Shown here: positions 13,127 to 22,372 of the stretch, piece after piece | Layout of the letters: every line of letters starts with the position of its first letter | Numbering within the stretch: the stretch's first letter is position 1 | Source of the DNA: Paractinoplanes durhamensis | GTDB lineage: Bacteria > Actinomycetota > Actinomycetes > Mycobacteriales > Micromonosporaceae | Reading direction: 5' to 3' | DNA: 64,000 nt | Assembly: GCF_016862175.1 (NCBI RefSeq) | Contig: NZ_BOML01000021.1 | Coordinates: 1 to 64,000 of the forward strand | Program-made: the position numbers and the translations under genes | The notes under the pieces: generated by a model | What the model was told of the DNA's origin: nothing | Databases searched by the model: none | What the model saw: the letters and a program-made list of their open reading frames with translations, nothing else

Positions 13127-15550
13127 TTGAGTCTGGTGGGCGACTACGACGAGCTCCTCCGCGCGCTGGACCTCCCGGCGAAGGTGCGGCTGCTGACCGG
13201 GGCGTCGTTCGCCGCGCTGCACGGTGACCCGGCCATCGGGTTGGCGCCGATGACCTTCTCCGACGGGCCGACCGGCGTGAAGGGGCAGTCGATGAGCGGC
13301 GGGCCGCTGGCCTGCCTGCTGCCGAACGCCACCGCGCTGGCCGGCACCTGGAGCGAGGAGCTGCTGCTCGCGGCGGGGGAGCTGCTGGCCGGCGAGGCGG
13401 TGCGCCAGGGCGTGCACGTCGTGCTCGGGCCGACCATCAACCTGCATCGCAGTCCGCTGGCCGGCCGGGTGTTCGAGTCGTTCTCCGAGGACCCGTTGCT
13501 GACCGGGAAGCTGGCGGCGGCGTACATCAAGGGGGTGCAGAAGCGTGGCGTGGGCACCTCGCTGAAGCACTTCGTCGCGAATGACGCCGAGACCGAGCGG
13601 CAGACGGTGGACAACCGGGTCGACGAGGCGACGCTGCGCGAGGTCTACCTGCTGCCGTTCGAGATCGCGATCGAGGACGCCGACCCGTGGACCCTGATGG
13701 CCGCCTACAACGCGATCAACGGGGTCACCGCCACCGAGCACGACGCCCTGCTCAACGGCGTGGTCAAGGGCGAGCTCGGCTACCACGGCCTGATCATGTC
13801 GGACTGGTTCGCGACCAGGTCGGTCGCCGCCGCGGCCGGCGGGCTCGACCTGGTGATGCCGGGGCCGTACGGGCCGTGGGGTCAGGCTCTCGTCGACGCG
13901 GTTGCGGAGGGCGCGGTCGCCGAGGAGGCCATCGACGACCACGTCCGGCGACTGCTGCGGCTGGCCGATCGGGTCGGTGCGCTCGGCAGCCCGCGCGCGC
14001 ACCCAGAAGATCCGCCCGCGCCGGACGATCCTCAGCGCCGTGCGCAGTTGCGGGACATGGCAGCCGCCGGCATGACGGTCCTGACCAATGACGGGGTTCT
14101 CCCGCTCGGAAGTGAAAACAGAATCGCCCTGATCGGCGTGCCGGCCACCGACACCGTCCTGCTCGGTGGCGGATCCTCGATGGTCACCGCCCCGCATCAG
14201 GTGTCGATCGCGGACGGGCTGACCGCGGTCCTCGGCGACCGGGTCCGGTTCGCCGGTGGCGTCGAGGTGCGCACCACCCCGGCGCCGGCCCGCGCCGGTT
14301 TCGTGACCGATCCGGTCGACGGCCGCCCGGGCATCCGGGTGCGGCTGATGACCGGCGACGGCGACGAACTGACCGACGACCACATGGCCGACGCGCAACG
14401 GATCATCGGCTTCGACAGCGGGCTGGCCGGCCCGGTCGGCCGGGTCCGGCTCAGCGCGCGCCTCGACCACAAGGGCCCGGTCCAGCTCGGGGTCCTGGGC
14501 CTGGGCTCGTGGGTGCTGACCGCCGGCGCGCTCCACGAGGAGTTCGTGGTCGAGCCGCTCACCGGCATCCCGGGCGAGGCCATCCTGGCGCCGCGCCCGC
14601 ACACCCTGATCGTGGACCTGGACGGCCCGGTCGTCGTCGAGGCCGAACTCGACCTCGGCCGCACCGAGCACGCGCTGGTCGGCCTCATCGCCCGGCCCGC
14701 GCCCAAGACCGACGAGGAGGCCATCGCCGACGCGGTCCGCGCGGCCCGGGGCGCCGACCTCGCCGTCGTGGTCGTCGGGCTCACCGACGAGCAGGAGACC
14801 GAGTCCCGGGACAAGACCACCCTGGCCCTGCCCGGCGCGCAGGACGCCCTGGTCGAAGCGGTCGCCGCCGTCGCGCCCCGGACCGTGGTCGTGGTCAACT
14901 CGGCGACCCCGGTGCTGCTGCCGTGGGCCGATCGGGTCGACGCGATCCTCGCCGTCGGGCTGCCCGGCCAGGAGGGCGGGCACGCGGTCGCCGCGGCGCT
15001 GCTCGGCGACCTGGAGCCGGCCGGACGCCTGGTCAGTTCCTGGCCGATCGCGGACGGCGCCGGCCCCGCCTGGTCGGTGACCCCCGAGGCCGGGGTGCTC
15101 GAGTACGCGGAGGGGCCGTTCGTCGGCTACCGCGGACACGCGGCCGGCCGGGCGCCGGCGCCCCGCTACTGGTTCGGGCACGGCCTCGGGTACGGCCGAT
15201 GGGAGTACGCGGACGCCCGCGCCGACCTGGCCGGGCCGGCACCACGGGTGACCGTCGCCGTCCGCAACCTGGCCACCCATACGTCCCGGGAGGTTGTTCA
15301 GGTCTATTTCCAGCCCGCCGATGCCGGGCAGCCGGTTCGCCTGGTCGGCTGGGCCGGAGCCGAGGTCGGGCCGGGCGCGACCGCCGACGTCACGGTCGAG
15401 TGCGATGCCCGCCTGTGGCGGCGCTGGGACACATCCGCCCACCGCTGGGCAGACCTCGATTTGGCGGGCGAACTGCTCATCGCACGCGGTCTGGGAGATA
15501 TCCGCCTACGCGCCGCCGTGGAACCCAACGGCAACCTGCACAGGGCTTAA
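13127..15550 (+). CDS. GH3 beta-glycosidase with PA14-like insertion
   Basis: 807 residues. Catalytic nucleophile predicted as Asp226 in LIMSDWFATR; KHFVANDAETER (about 145-156) is the substrate-binding motif. Between the two parts of the alpha/beta sandwich lies an all-beta insertion (about 385-510) resembling PA14 modules of GH3 enzymes; a fibronectin-III-like domain ends the protein. No signal peptide. TTG at 13127 or GTG at 13136 may be the start; neither has a strong ribosome-binding site. 23 bases after the first GH3 gene, so the pair probably act in sequence or on different linkages of the same oligosaccharide. Confidence 0.88.
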   Translation: MSLVGDYDELLRALDLPAKVRLLTGASFAALHGDPAIGLAPMTFSDGPTGVKGQSMSGGPLACLLPNATALAGTWSEELLLAAGELLAGEAVRQGVHVVLGPTINLHRSPLAGRVFESFSEDPLLTGKLAAAYIKGVQKRGVGTSLKHFVANDAETERQTVDNRVDEATLREVYLLPFEIAIEDADPWTLMAAYNAINGVTATEHDALLNGVVKGELGYHGLIMSDWFATRSVAAAAGGLDLVMPGPYGPWGQALVDAVAEGAVAEEAIDDHVRRLLRLADRVGALGSPRAHPEDPPAPDDPQRRAQLRDMAAAGMTVLTNDGVLPLGSENRIALIGVPATDTVLLGGGSSMVTAPHQVSIADGLTAVLGDRVRFAGGVEVRTTPAPARAGFVTDPVDGRPGIRVRLMTGDGDELTDDHMADAQRIIGFDSGLAGPVGRVRLSARLDHKGPVQLGVLGLGSWVLTAGALHEEFVVEPLTGIPGEAILAPRPHTLIVDLDGPVVVEAELDLGRTEHALVGLIARPAPKTDEEAIADAVRAARGADLAVVVVGLTDEQETESRDKTTLALPGAQDALVEAVAAVAPRTVVVVNSATPVLLPWADRVDAILAVGLPGQEGGHAVAAALLGDLEPAGRLVSSWPIADGAGPAWSVTPEAGVLEYAEGPFVGYRGHAAGRAPAPRYWFGHGLGYGRWEYADARADLAGPAPRVTVAVRNLATHTSREVVQVYFQPADAGQPVRLVGWAGAEVGPGATADVTVECDARLWRRWDTSAHRWADLDLAGELLIARGLGDIRLRAAVEPNGNLHRA

Positions 15551-15580
15551 CTTCGCCAGGTCCGGGCCGCTGAAGAGGGC

Positions 15581-16291
15581 GTGCAGCAGACGGAAGAGGA
15601 GACCGCGCGGCTGGCGGCCGTCGACAGCTACGGGCTGTTCGGCGCCGACCGCTCCGAGTTGCTCGACGGTCTGGCCCGGATCGCCGCGTCGGCGTTCGAC
15701 GTGCCGATGGCGTCGGTGACCCTGGTGCACGAGGAACAGCAGTGGTTCACCGGGAGCATCGGCCTGGCCGAGCCGGGGACGAGCCGGGCGGTGTCGTTCT
15801 CCGCGCGGCTGCTCGGCGACCCGCGACCGCTGGTCGTCCCGGACACCCGCGACGATCCGTCGACCCGCTTCCTGCCGCACGTGACCCAGACACCGCCGAT
15901 CCGGTTCTACGCCGGGGTGCCGCTGATCGACGCCGACGGGCACGTTCTCGGCTCGGTGGCGGTCTTCGACCGGGAGCCCCGACTGGTCGGCCCGGCCCGG
16001 ATGGAGCTGCTCGCGAATGTGAGCACCCAGGCGTCCGCCCACCTGCAAGCGTTGCGGACCAGCCGGCTGCTCATCGCCCGGACGGCCGAACTCCACCGGC
16101 GCGGCGAGAAAACCGACGACATGCTCACCACCGTCTCGCACGAGCTGCGGACGCCGACGGCGGCCATGCTCGGCTACCTGGAGATGCTCGCCGAGCAGCC
16201 CGGAGCGGCGGCGCACCGGGCTGCGCTCGCGCGGATCGAGCGAGCCGGCCAGGATCTGATCAAGATGCTGGAGACGGTCCTGGCCTCATAG
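15581..16291 (+). CDS. GAF-HisKA protein without a kinase ATPase domain
   Basis: 236 residues: a GAF sensor domain (about 20-160) followed by a dimerisation/phosphoacceptor helix pair with the histidine-kinase H-box VSHELRTPTAAMLGYLEML, phosphoacceptor His187. The reading frame stops about 50 residues later, before any N-, G1- or G2-box of a HATPase domain. It could be a phosphotransfer dimerisation partner, a decoy, or a truncated kinase. GTG start at 15581, 30 bases after the GH3 gene on the same strand; convergent 6-base overlap with the dehydratase gene. Confidence 0.78.
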   Translation: MQQTEEETARLAAVDSYGLFGADRSELLDGLARIAASAFDVPMASVTLVHEEQQWFTGSIGLAEPGTSRAVSFSARLLGDPRPLVVPDTRDDPSTRFLPHVTQTPPIRFYAGVPLIDADGHVLGSVAVFDREPRLVGPARMELLANVSTQASAHLQALRTSRLLIARTAELHRRGEKTDDMLTTVSHELRTPTAAMLGYLEMLAEQPGAAAHRAALARIERAGQDLIKMLETVLAS

Positions 16292-17968
16292 GAAGTCGAG
16301 GTCGGCCCCCAAGCGGGCCTGCTGGACGCGTTCGGCGTACAGCCGCCGCCAGCCACGCTGCGGTGGGCGGACCGGTGGCACGTACTCGGCTCGCCGGCGT
16401 TCGAGCTCCTCCTCGCCGACCAGAAGCTCGAGGCGCTGGGCCTTCACGTCGAGCTCGATGATGTCGCCGTCGCGCACCAGCGCCAGCGGTCCGCCCACGG
16501 CGGCCTCGGGCGAGCCGTGCAGGATCACCGTCCCGTACGCGGTGCCGCTCATCCGCCCGTCGGAGATCCGCACCATGTCGCGGACGCCCTGCTCGGCGAG
16601 GTAGCGCGGGATCGGGATCGCGCCGGCCTCGGGCATGCCGATCGCGGCCGGCCCGATGTTGCGCAGCACGAGCACGTCGTCCGGTTCGATCCCGACCGCC
16701 GGGTCGTCCATCCGCTCGGCCAGGTCGTCCAGCGAGTCGAAGACGACGGCCTTCCCCCGGTGCGACATGAGGTGCGGGGAGGCCGCCGCGGCCTTGATGA
16801 TCGCGCCGTCCGGGAACAGCGACCCGTGCAGCGCGACCAGGGCACCGGCCGGCTTCAGCGGCTCGCCCAGCGGCCGGATCATGTCCTGGTGGCCGGCCGG
16901 CGGTGCCCAGCCGTCCAGCAGCTCGCCCATCGTCGGCCCGCCGACCGTGACCGGGGAGCGGTGCAGCAGCGGTTCGAGCTCCTTGAGCAGGGCGGGCATG
17001 CCGCCGGCGATGTGCATGTCGGGCAGGTAGCGGCTACCGGCCGGCTTGGCGTCGACGAGCACCGGCACCCGCTGGGACGCGGCGTGGAAGTCGTCGATGG
17101 TCAGCTCGATGCCGAGCCGGCGGGCGATCGCGGTCAGATGGATGATCGCGTTGGTCGAGCCGGAGATCGCGGCCAGCGCGACCATCGCGTTCTCGAACGC
17201 CTCCCGGGTCAGGATCTCGGACGGGCGCAGGTCGGCGACGGCCAGCTCGACCGCCCGCCGCCCGGTCGCGACCCCGAGGCGCAGCCGCTCGGACGACACC
17301 GCCGGTGCGGTGCCGGCCCGGGGCAGGGTCATCCCGAGCGCTTCGAGGACGCAGCCCATGGTCGACGCGGTGCCCATCACCATGCAGGTGCCGGCGGTCG
17401 GGCAGAGCTCGGTGTTGACCTCGGCGATCTCGTCCTCGTCGAGCACGCCGCCGCGGTAGTCGGTCCAGAGCCGGCGGCAGTCGGTGCAGGCCCCGAGCCG
17501 TTCGCCGCGCCAGTTGCCGGTCATCATCGGGCCGACGACCAGCGAGATCGCCGGGATGTCGGCCGAGGCCGCGGCCATCAGCTCGGCGGGCACCGTCTTG
17601 TCGCAGCCGCCGAGCAGGACGACGGCGTCCATCGGCTGGGCGGTGATCTGCTCCTCGACCTCCATCGCCATCAGGTTGCGGAAGAGCATGCTGGTCGGGT
17701 TGACCAGGATCTCCGGGATGGACATGGTGGTGAACTGGAACGGGATCCCGCCCGCCTCCAGGACACCGCGTTTGACCGCGTCGAGCAGGGCCGGCATGTC
17801 CCGGTGGCAGGTCGTGTAGTCGGAGGCGGTGTTGGCGATGCCGATCACCGGCTTGGACAGGTCGACGGCGTCCAAGCCGGCCGAGGCCAGGAAGGCGCGG
17901 CGCAGGAACTTGGAGAAGCCGGCGTCGCCGTAGCTGGTCAGTTTGCGGTCGAACCCACCGGTGCTCAC
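16286..17968 (-). CDS. IlvD/Edd-family dehydratase, probably sugar-acid dehydratase
   Basis: 560 residues of the Fe-S dehydratase family. Conserved cysteines are in the GGCDKTVPA segment (about 120-130), GACTDC (about 160) and PTAGTCMVMGTASTM (about 192-206). The family includes dihydroxyacid dehydratase and the aldonate dehydratases (arabinonate, xylonate, gluconate). The operon context with an aldehyde dehydrogenase and an IolD-like enzyme, and no branched-chain amino-acid genes nearby, favours a sugar-acid or cyclitol-derived substrate. GTG start overlaps the aldehyde dehydrogenase stop by 4 bases (GTGA). Last gene of the three-gene minus-strand operon. Confidence 0.85.
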   Translation of the reverse strand: MSTGGFDRKLTSYGDAGFSKFLRRAFLASAGLDAVDLSKPVIGIANTASDYTTCHRDMPALLDAVKRGVLEAGGIPFQFTTMSIPEILVNPTSMLFRNLMAMEVEEQITAQPMDAVVLLGGCDKTVPAELMAAASADIPAISLVVGPMMTGNWRGERLGACTDCRRLWTDYRGGVLDEDEIAEVNTELCPTAGTCMVMGTASTMGCVLEALGMTLPRAGTAPAVSSERLRLGVATGRRAVELAVADLRPSEILTREAFENAMVALAAISGSTNAIIHLTAIARRLGIELTIDDFHAASQRVPVLVDAKPAGSRYLPDMHIAGGMPALLKELEPLLHRSPVTVGGPTMGELLDGWAPPAGHQDMIRPLGEPLKPAGALVALHGSLFPDGAIIKAAAASPHLMSHRGKAVVFDSLDDLAERMDDPAVGIEPDDVLVLRNIGPAAIGMPEAGAIPIPRYLAEQGVRDMVRISDGRMSGTAYGTVILHGSPEAAVGGPLALVRDGDIIELDVKAQRLELLVGEEELERRRAEYVPPVRPPQRGWRRLYAERVQQARLGADLDFL

Positions 17969-19416
17969 AGCGCCACGCTCACGTATTTGACGTGGGTGTA
18001 GTCGAGGATGCCCTCGGTGCCGCCCTCGCGGCCGAACCCGGATTTCTTGACGCCGCCGAACGGCGCCTCGGCGGTGGCGATGGCCATGTGGTTGACCGCC
18101 ACCATGCCGGCCTCGATGCCGTCGGAGGCGGCGAACGCGGTGTTCAGGTCGCGGGTGAACACGTAGCCGGCCAGGCCGAACTCGGTCGAGTTCGCCTTGC
18201 GCAGGGCGTCCTCCAGGGTGCTGAACGTGCCGATCGGCGCGACCGGCGCGAACGGCTCGTCGACCATGATGGTGGCGGTGTCCGGCACGCCGGTCAGGAC
18301 GGTGGGGGAGTAGTAGTGCCCGGCCGGGAACCCGTCGGGGCGCCGGCCGCCGTATGCGACCGAGGCTCCGATCGCCTCGGCGTCGGCGACCAGGTGTTCG
18401 GCCGCGCTGAGCCGGCGGGCGTTGGTGAGCGGGCCGACGTTGGTGGCCGGGTCGCGCCCGTCGCCGATCCGCAGGTCGCGGGTGGCCGCCACGAAGTGCC
18501 GGGTGAACTCGTCGGCGGCCGGTTCCTGGACGAAGAACCGGCTGGGCGAGGCGCACACCTGGCCGGCGTTGCGGAATTTCGCGCCCACGCACAGCCGGGC
18601 CGCGGCCTCGATGTCGGCGTCGGCGAAGACCAGGACCGGAGCGTGCCCGCCGAGTTCGAGGGACACCTCGGTCAGGGATTCGGCGGCCGCCCGCATGATG
18701 GCCTGCCCGACCGGCACCGACCCGGTCAGGCTGACCTTGGTGACGGCGGGGGCGGCGATCAGCAGCGGGCTCATCATGGTGGCGCTGCCGGTCAGGGTCT
18801 GGATCGTCTCGCCGGGAAGGCCGGCGTCGAGCAGCGCCTGCACGATCATCAGGGTGGTCAGCGGGGTTTCCTGGGCGGGGACGACGATGACCGCGCAGCC
18901 CGCGGCGAGCGCCGGGGCGATCTTGCGGGAGGCCAGCAGGGCCGGGAAGTTCCAGGTGCTGAACGCGGCCACGACCCCCTTGGGTTCGTGCCGGACGAAG
19001 ATCCGGGAGCCCGGGCCGTGGCCGTCGACGATGCGGCCGTAGATCCGGCGCGCCTCGTCGGCGTACCAGTCGTACTGGTCGGCGGTGGCGAGGGTCTCGG
19101 CCCGGGACTCGGCGAGGGGTTTGCCCTGCTCGGTGGTCATCACCAGGGCGATCTGCTCGACCCGGTCGCGGATGAGTTCGGCCGTACGGCGTAGCACGCG
19201 GCTGCGTTCCCAGGCGTTGGTGGCGCGCCAGATGCCGAACCCGCGGGTGGCCGACTCGACCGCGGCCGCGACGTCGGCCTCGGTGGCGGCGGCGACCTCG
19301 GCCACCGGGGTCTCGGTGGCCGGGTCGGTGACCACGAAGGTCGCCTTTCCGGCCGCGTCGGTCCAGGTGCCGCCGAGCAGAAGCTGGTGCGGGACCGGGA
19401 GGTCGAAGGTGCTCAA
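17965..19416 (-). CDS. NAD(P)-dependent aldehyde dehydrogenase, semialdehyde type
   Basis: 483 residues of the ALDH superfamily. Catalytic Cys288 lies in GQVCASPSRF and the general base Glu in VSLELGGHAPV (about 255). Closest in style to succinate/alpha-ketoglutarate semialdehyde dehydrogenases (FGGVKKSGFGREGG near the C-terminus). TTG start overlaps the stop of the upstream TPP enzyme gene (TTGA), indicating translational coupling. Expected to oxidise the aldehyde produced in the catabolic route encoded by this island. Confidence 0.87.
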   Translation of the reverse strand: MSTFDLPVPHQLLLGGTWTDAAGKATFVVTDPATETPVAEVAAATEADVAAAVESATRGFGIWRATNAWERSRVLRRTAELIRDRVEQIALVMTTEQGKPLAESRAETLATADQYDWYADEARRIYGRIVDGHGPGSRIFVRHEPKGVVAAFSTWNFPALLASRKIAPALAAGCAVIVVPAQETPLTTLMIVQALLDAGLPGETIQTLTGSATMMSPLLIAAPAVTKVSLTGSVPVGQAIMRAAAESLTEVSLELGGHAPVLVFADADIEAAARLCVGAKFRNAGQVCASPSRFFVQEPAADEFTRHFVAATRDLRIGDGRDPATNVGPLTNARRLSAAEHLVADAEAIGASVAYGGRRPDGFPAGHYYSPTVLTGVPDTATIMVDEPFAPVAPIGTFSTLEDALRKANSTEFGLAGYVFTRDLNTAFAASDGIEAGMVAVNHMAIATAEAPFGGVKKSGFGREGGTEGILDYTHVKYVSVAL

Positions 19417-21296
19417 ATCGTCATCCCCTTGCGTAGTTCCTGGGTGCTGGCGACCCAGCTGCCGACGTTCCACCGGCCGAACGAGCCGAAGCCGCCGAGC
19501 GGGTCCTCGCCGAAGTAGACGGGTACGTGGATGAGGGCGACGCCGTCGTGGGCGTAGGCCTGGTCGAGGGCGGCGCGAAGCTCGTCCTCGGTGTAGCCGC
19601 CGTGCAGGGCGCGGACCCCGCCGACGGCGGCGGCCCAGGCGACGTAGTCGACCTCGACCTGGTCGTTGGTGCCGTAGTCGGTGCCGTACTGGGCGCGCTG
19701 CAGCGAGGAGATGGCGCCCTGCCGGCGGTTGTCGAGCAGGACGACCACCCCGCGGGCGCCGTGCTGGACGCCGTCGATGAGGGCCTGCGGGTTCATCGTG
19801 AACGAGCCGTCGCCGGTCATCGCGACCGCGTAGAAGGAGCGGTCGGCGAGCGCGGAGCTCAGCAGCGCCGAGGTCGCGAAGCCCATGTAGCTGGCGCCGG
19901 TCTCGGTGAAGGTGCGGCCGAGCCGGTCGTCCTCGTTGGCCTGGAAGCCGTTGGCCTGCACGTCGCCGGCGTCGAAGAAGGTGACGGCGTCGCGTTCGCG
20001 GGCCCAGTCGCCCACGGTCCGCAGGACGGCCGGCTGGGTGAGTACCTCGCGCTGCCAGACGTCGTCGCGCAGCCGGGGGTTCTCGTACCGTTTGGCCTTG
20101 AACGCCTCCCACGCGACCTTGGCGTCGGTGTTGGCGCGGGCCCAGGCCGAGTCCAGGCCGTGGGGTTGCGCGCCGAGCCGGCGCAGCGCACCGATCAGGC
20201 CGTCGAGGGTCGGAGCGGCGTCACCGACCAGTGCGAGGGTCCGGGCGTAGTGCATGGCCGCGTCCGGGTCGGTGTTGATGTTGATGACCCGGTCGACCTG
20301 CGGGTAGCCGGTGCGCGACATGTCGGACTGGCACACCGCCCGGGAGCCGATGGCGAGCAGCAGGTCGGCGTTCTCCATCGCGTGGTTGCCGCTGATCGAG
20401 CCCTTGGACCCGCCGACGCCCTGGTTGCGCGGATGCGCATAGGGGAGGGTGCCGAGCGCGATCGGCGACGTGACGGCGAACCCGTCGACCAGGTCGAGGA
20501 GCTCGGCGATCTGTGGTCCCGCGCCGCGGGCGCCGCCGCCGACCCGGACCACGACCCGGTCGGCGGCCAGCAGCGTCCGGGCGGCGTCGTCGTACCGCCC
20601 GGCGTCGAGGGCGGCGCCCAGCGGTGGCGGATGGCCGGTCGGCAGCGAGTCGAGCGCGAACCGGGTCAGCAGGCCGGGCTGGGTGTTGATCGGCAGCAGC
20701 AGGAAGAACGGCCGGGCGCGGTGCGGATGGTCGACCGCGTTCAGGCCGCGCCGCAACGCCTCGGGCAGCGCCTCCGGGGTGTGCAGCGTGTAGGCCGGGC
20801 CCATCTCCGAGCACAGCCGCAGGAACCGCTCCTGCCGGTCGCCGGGGATCTCCTGCATGTTCGGGCCCTCGGCCTGGGTGGTCTCGTCGGCGTAGAGGTG
20901 CCACACGCCGATGCCGTCGCTGGCCGCTGCCAGGCTGCCGGCCAGGGCCTGCAGGGCGCCGGGGCCGATCGAGGTGATCACCGCGGCCTGCTCGCCGGTG
21001 ACCCATCGCAACGCTGTTGCCGCGTGGGCCGCCTCGACCTCGTTGCGCACCGGGTAGGTGCGCAGCACGCCGTGCTTCTGGTACACGCGGAGCACCTCGG
21101 CGACGTCGGTCGAGCCGTGGCCGAAGATCCCGACGTACCGGGTGACGCCCTGGCGGAGCAGCCCGAGGACCACGGCCTCGGAGAGGGTGAGGTCGACCCG
21201 GGGAGGGATGGCGCCGGCCGCGAGGGCGGCGTCGAGGGTGCCGTGCCCGGCGATGGCGAGGGCGCGAGCTTCCCGGTCTGTGGTGACGTCCGTCAT
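19413..21296 (-). CDS. IolD-like thiamine-diphosphate enzyme
   Basis: 627 residues with the three domains of TPP-dependent acetohydroxyacid-synthase-type enzymes. The Mg/TPP motif is GDGSFTMN followed by DNRR (Asp496 region). The N-terminus (VGIFGHGSTDVAEVL, catalytic-Glu region RNEVEAAHAATAL) and the YGTDYG segment are like IolD, which hydrolyses trihydroxycyclohexane-dione in inositol degradation. Length also fits IolD (about 640). The usual partners IolB, IolC, IolJ are absent, so the substrate may differ. ATG at 21296 chosen; an upstream in-frame ATG at 21347 lies over the regulatory repeats. First gene of the minus-strand operon, divergent from the IclR regulator. Confidence 0.8.
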   Translation of the reverse strand: MTDVTTDREARALAIAGHGTLDAALAAGAIPPRVDLTLSEAVVLGLLRQGVTRYVGIFGHGSTDVAEVLRVYQKHGVLRTYPVRNEVEAAHAATALRWVTGEQAAVITSIGPGALQALAGSLAAASDGIGVWHLYADETTQAEGPNMQEIPGDRQERFLRLCSEMGPAYTLHTPEALPEALRRGLNAVDHPHRARPFFLLLPINTQPGLLTRFALDSLPTGHPPPLGAALDAGRYDDAARTLLAADRVVVRVGGGARGAGPQIAELLDLVDGFAVTSPIALGTLPYAHPRNQGVGGSKGSISGNHAMENADLLLAIGSRAVCQSDMSRTGYPQVDRVININTDPDAAMHYARTLALVGDAAPTLDGLIGALRRLGAQPHGLDSAWARANTDAKVAWEAFKAKRYENPRLRDDVWQREVLTQPAVLRTVGDWARERDAVTFFDAGDVQANGFQANEDDRLGRTFTETGASYMGFATSALLSSALADRSFYAVAMTGDGSFTMNPQALIDGVQHGARGVVVLLDNRRQGAISSLQRAQYGTDYGTNDQVEVDYVAWAAAVGGVRALHGGYTEDELRAALDQAYAHDGVALIHVPVYFGEDPLGGFGSFGRWNVGSWVASTQELRKGMTI

Positions 21297-21308
21297 GCCG
21301 GAACCGTA

Positions 21309-21436
21309 CAACAGCGTTGCCGATATGACTACGGATGACGCTGGCAAGAACCCGGAGCGCGTGGGAAAGCCAAGGAGAAGGTGCTGGAAGCGGCAACGTG
21401 GAAATCTGTTGGCAACAGCATTGACGCTACGGCAAC
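21309..21436. promoter_or_regulatory. IclR-type operator region with phased GGCAAC repeats
   Basis: In the 154-base gap between the TPP-enzyme and iclR genes, GGCAAC occurs at 21392-21397, 21411-21416 and 21431-21436, spaced 19 and 20 bp (about two helical turns). The middle copy is part of CTGTTG-G-CAACAG (21406-21418). A related dyad CAAC-AGC-GTTG sits at 21309-21319, 13 bases before the TPP-enzyme start. The arrangement suggests cooperative IclR binding controlling both divergent operons. Confidence 0.7.
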
Positions 21437-21450
21437 AGGCCGGTTAGCTT

Positions 21451-22281
21451 GTGATCGTGAGCACAGACGAAGCACGTGGACGCGGCGGCACGCTCGAGTC
21501 GGGCCTCGACATCATCGAGGCGCTGGTCGAGCGCACCACGCCGGCCGGCGTCACCGAGCTGTCCGCCGCCCTGGGCATGGACAAGGGCAACCTCCACCGG
21601 TTGCTCAAGGTGCTGGAGGCCCGCGGCTGGGTCATCCAGGACCCGGAGACCCGGCGCTACACCCCGACCGCGCACATCATCGGTCTGGCCGGCGCCCTGC
21701 TGCGCAAGCTCGACCTGCGCAACGCGGCCGAGGGCGTCTGTGCCCGCCTGCTCGAACGGACCGGCGAGTCGATCCACCTCTCGGTGGTGACCTCGACCGG
21801 CCCGGTCTACGTCCTGCAGCGGCGGCCGCCGTTCCGGGTCAGCATCGCCACCGAGGTGGGGGCGCGTCCGCCACTGCACGCCACCGCGACCGGCAAGTCG
21901 ATCCTGGCCTACATCGACGACCAGCGCCGGTCGGAGTGGCTGACGGCGCCGTTCGAGAAGTTCACCTACCGCACCCACGGTGACCTGGCCTCGCTGGAGC
22001 GCGATCTCGCCGAGATCCGCACCCGGGGCTTCGCCATCGACGATGAGGAGTTCAACCCCGGTGCCCGCTGTGTCGCGGTGCCGATCTTCGGCCTCGAAGG
22101 TGAGGTCATCGGTTGCGTGGGGATCTCCACCCCGACGCAGCGTGTGTCGTTCGGCGACATGACCAAGCTCGCCGACGCCTGCCTCTCGGCCGCCCGCGAG
22201 ATCACCCAGAACATGGGTGGCCCGGTCGACCGGCACCCCGAGGCCGCCTCCTGGATCGAGGCCGGCCCGACCCAGGGCTGA
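21451..22281 (+). CDS. IclR-family regulator of the catabolic island
   Basis: 276 residues: an N-terminal winged helix (about 14-75, VTELSAALGMDKGNLHRLLKVLEARGWV) and a C-terminal IclR effector domain (about 90-255) with the ATGKSILAY and GARCVAVPIF motifs. GTG at 21451; GTG 21457 is an alternative. Sits between the enzyme operon and the ABC importer operon and probably senses the imported sugar or a pathway intermediate. Likely binds the GGCAAC sites directly upstream. Confidence 0.9.
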   Translation: MIVSTDEARGRGGTLESGLDIIEALVERTTPAGVTELSAALGMDKGNLHRLLKVLEARGWVIQDPETRRYTPTAHIIGLAGALLRKLDLRNAAEGVCARLLERTGESIHLSVVTSTGPVYVLQRRPPFRVSIATEVGARPPLHATATGKSILAYIDDQRRSEWLTAPFEKFTYRTHGDLASLERDLAEIRTRGFAIDDEEFNPGARCVAVPIFGLEGEVIGCVGISTPTQRVSFGDMTKLADACLSAAREITQNMGGPVDRHPEAASWIEAGPTQG

Positions 22282-22372
22282 CCTGCCCGAAATCTCCCGA
22301 GCAACACCTCTTCCGTCGGCATGCCCGCATGCCGGCCGCTCCGCCCTGCGCAAAAGAAGGCGAGGACCCCCC

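Noticed and set aside
13106..15442. Very long minus-strand open frame (778 codons) opposite the second GH3 gene
   Set aside because: Arg/Gly/Pro-rich translation with no domain; the plus strand encodes a full GH3 enzyme with catalytic motifs. It is an artefact of high-GC codon bias.
16286..17968. Assignment of the dehydratase as branched-chain amino-acid IlvD
   Set aside because: No valine/isoleucine genes nearby; the operon with ABC importer, ALDH and IolD-like enzyme fits a sugar-acid dehydratase better.
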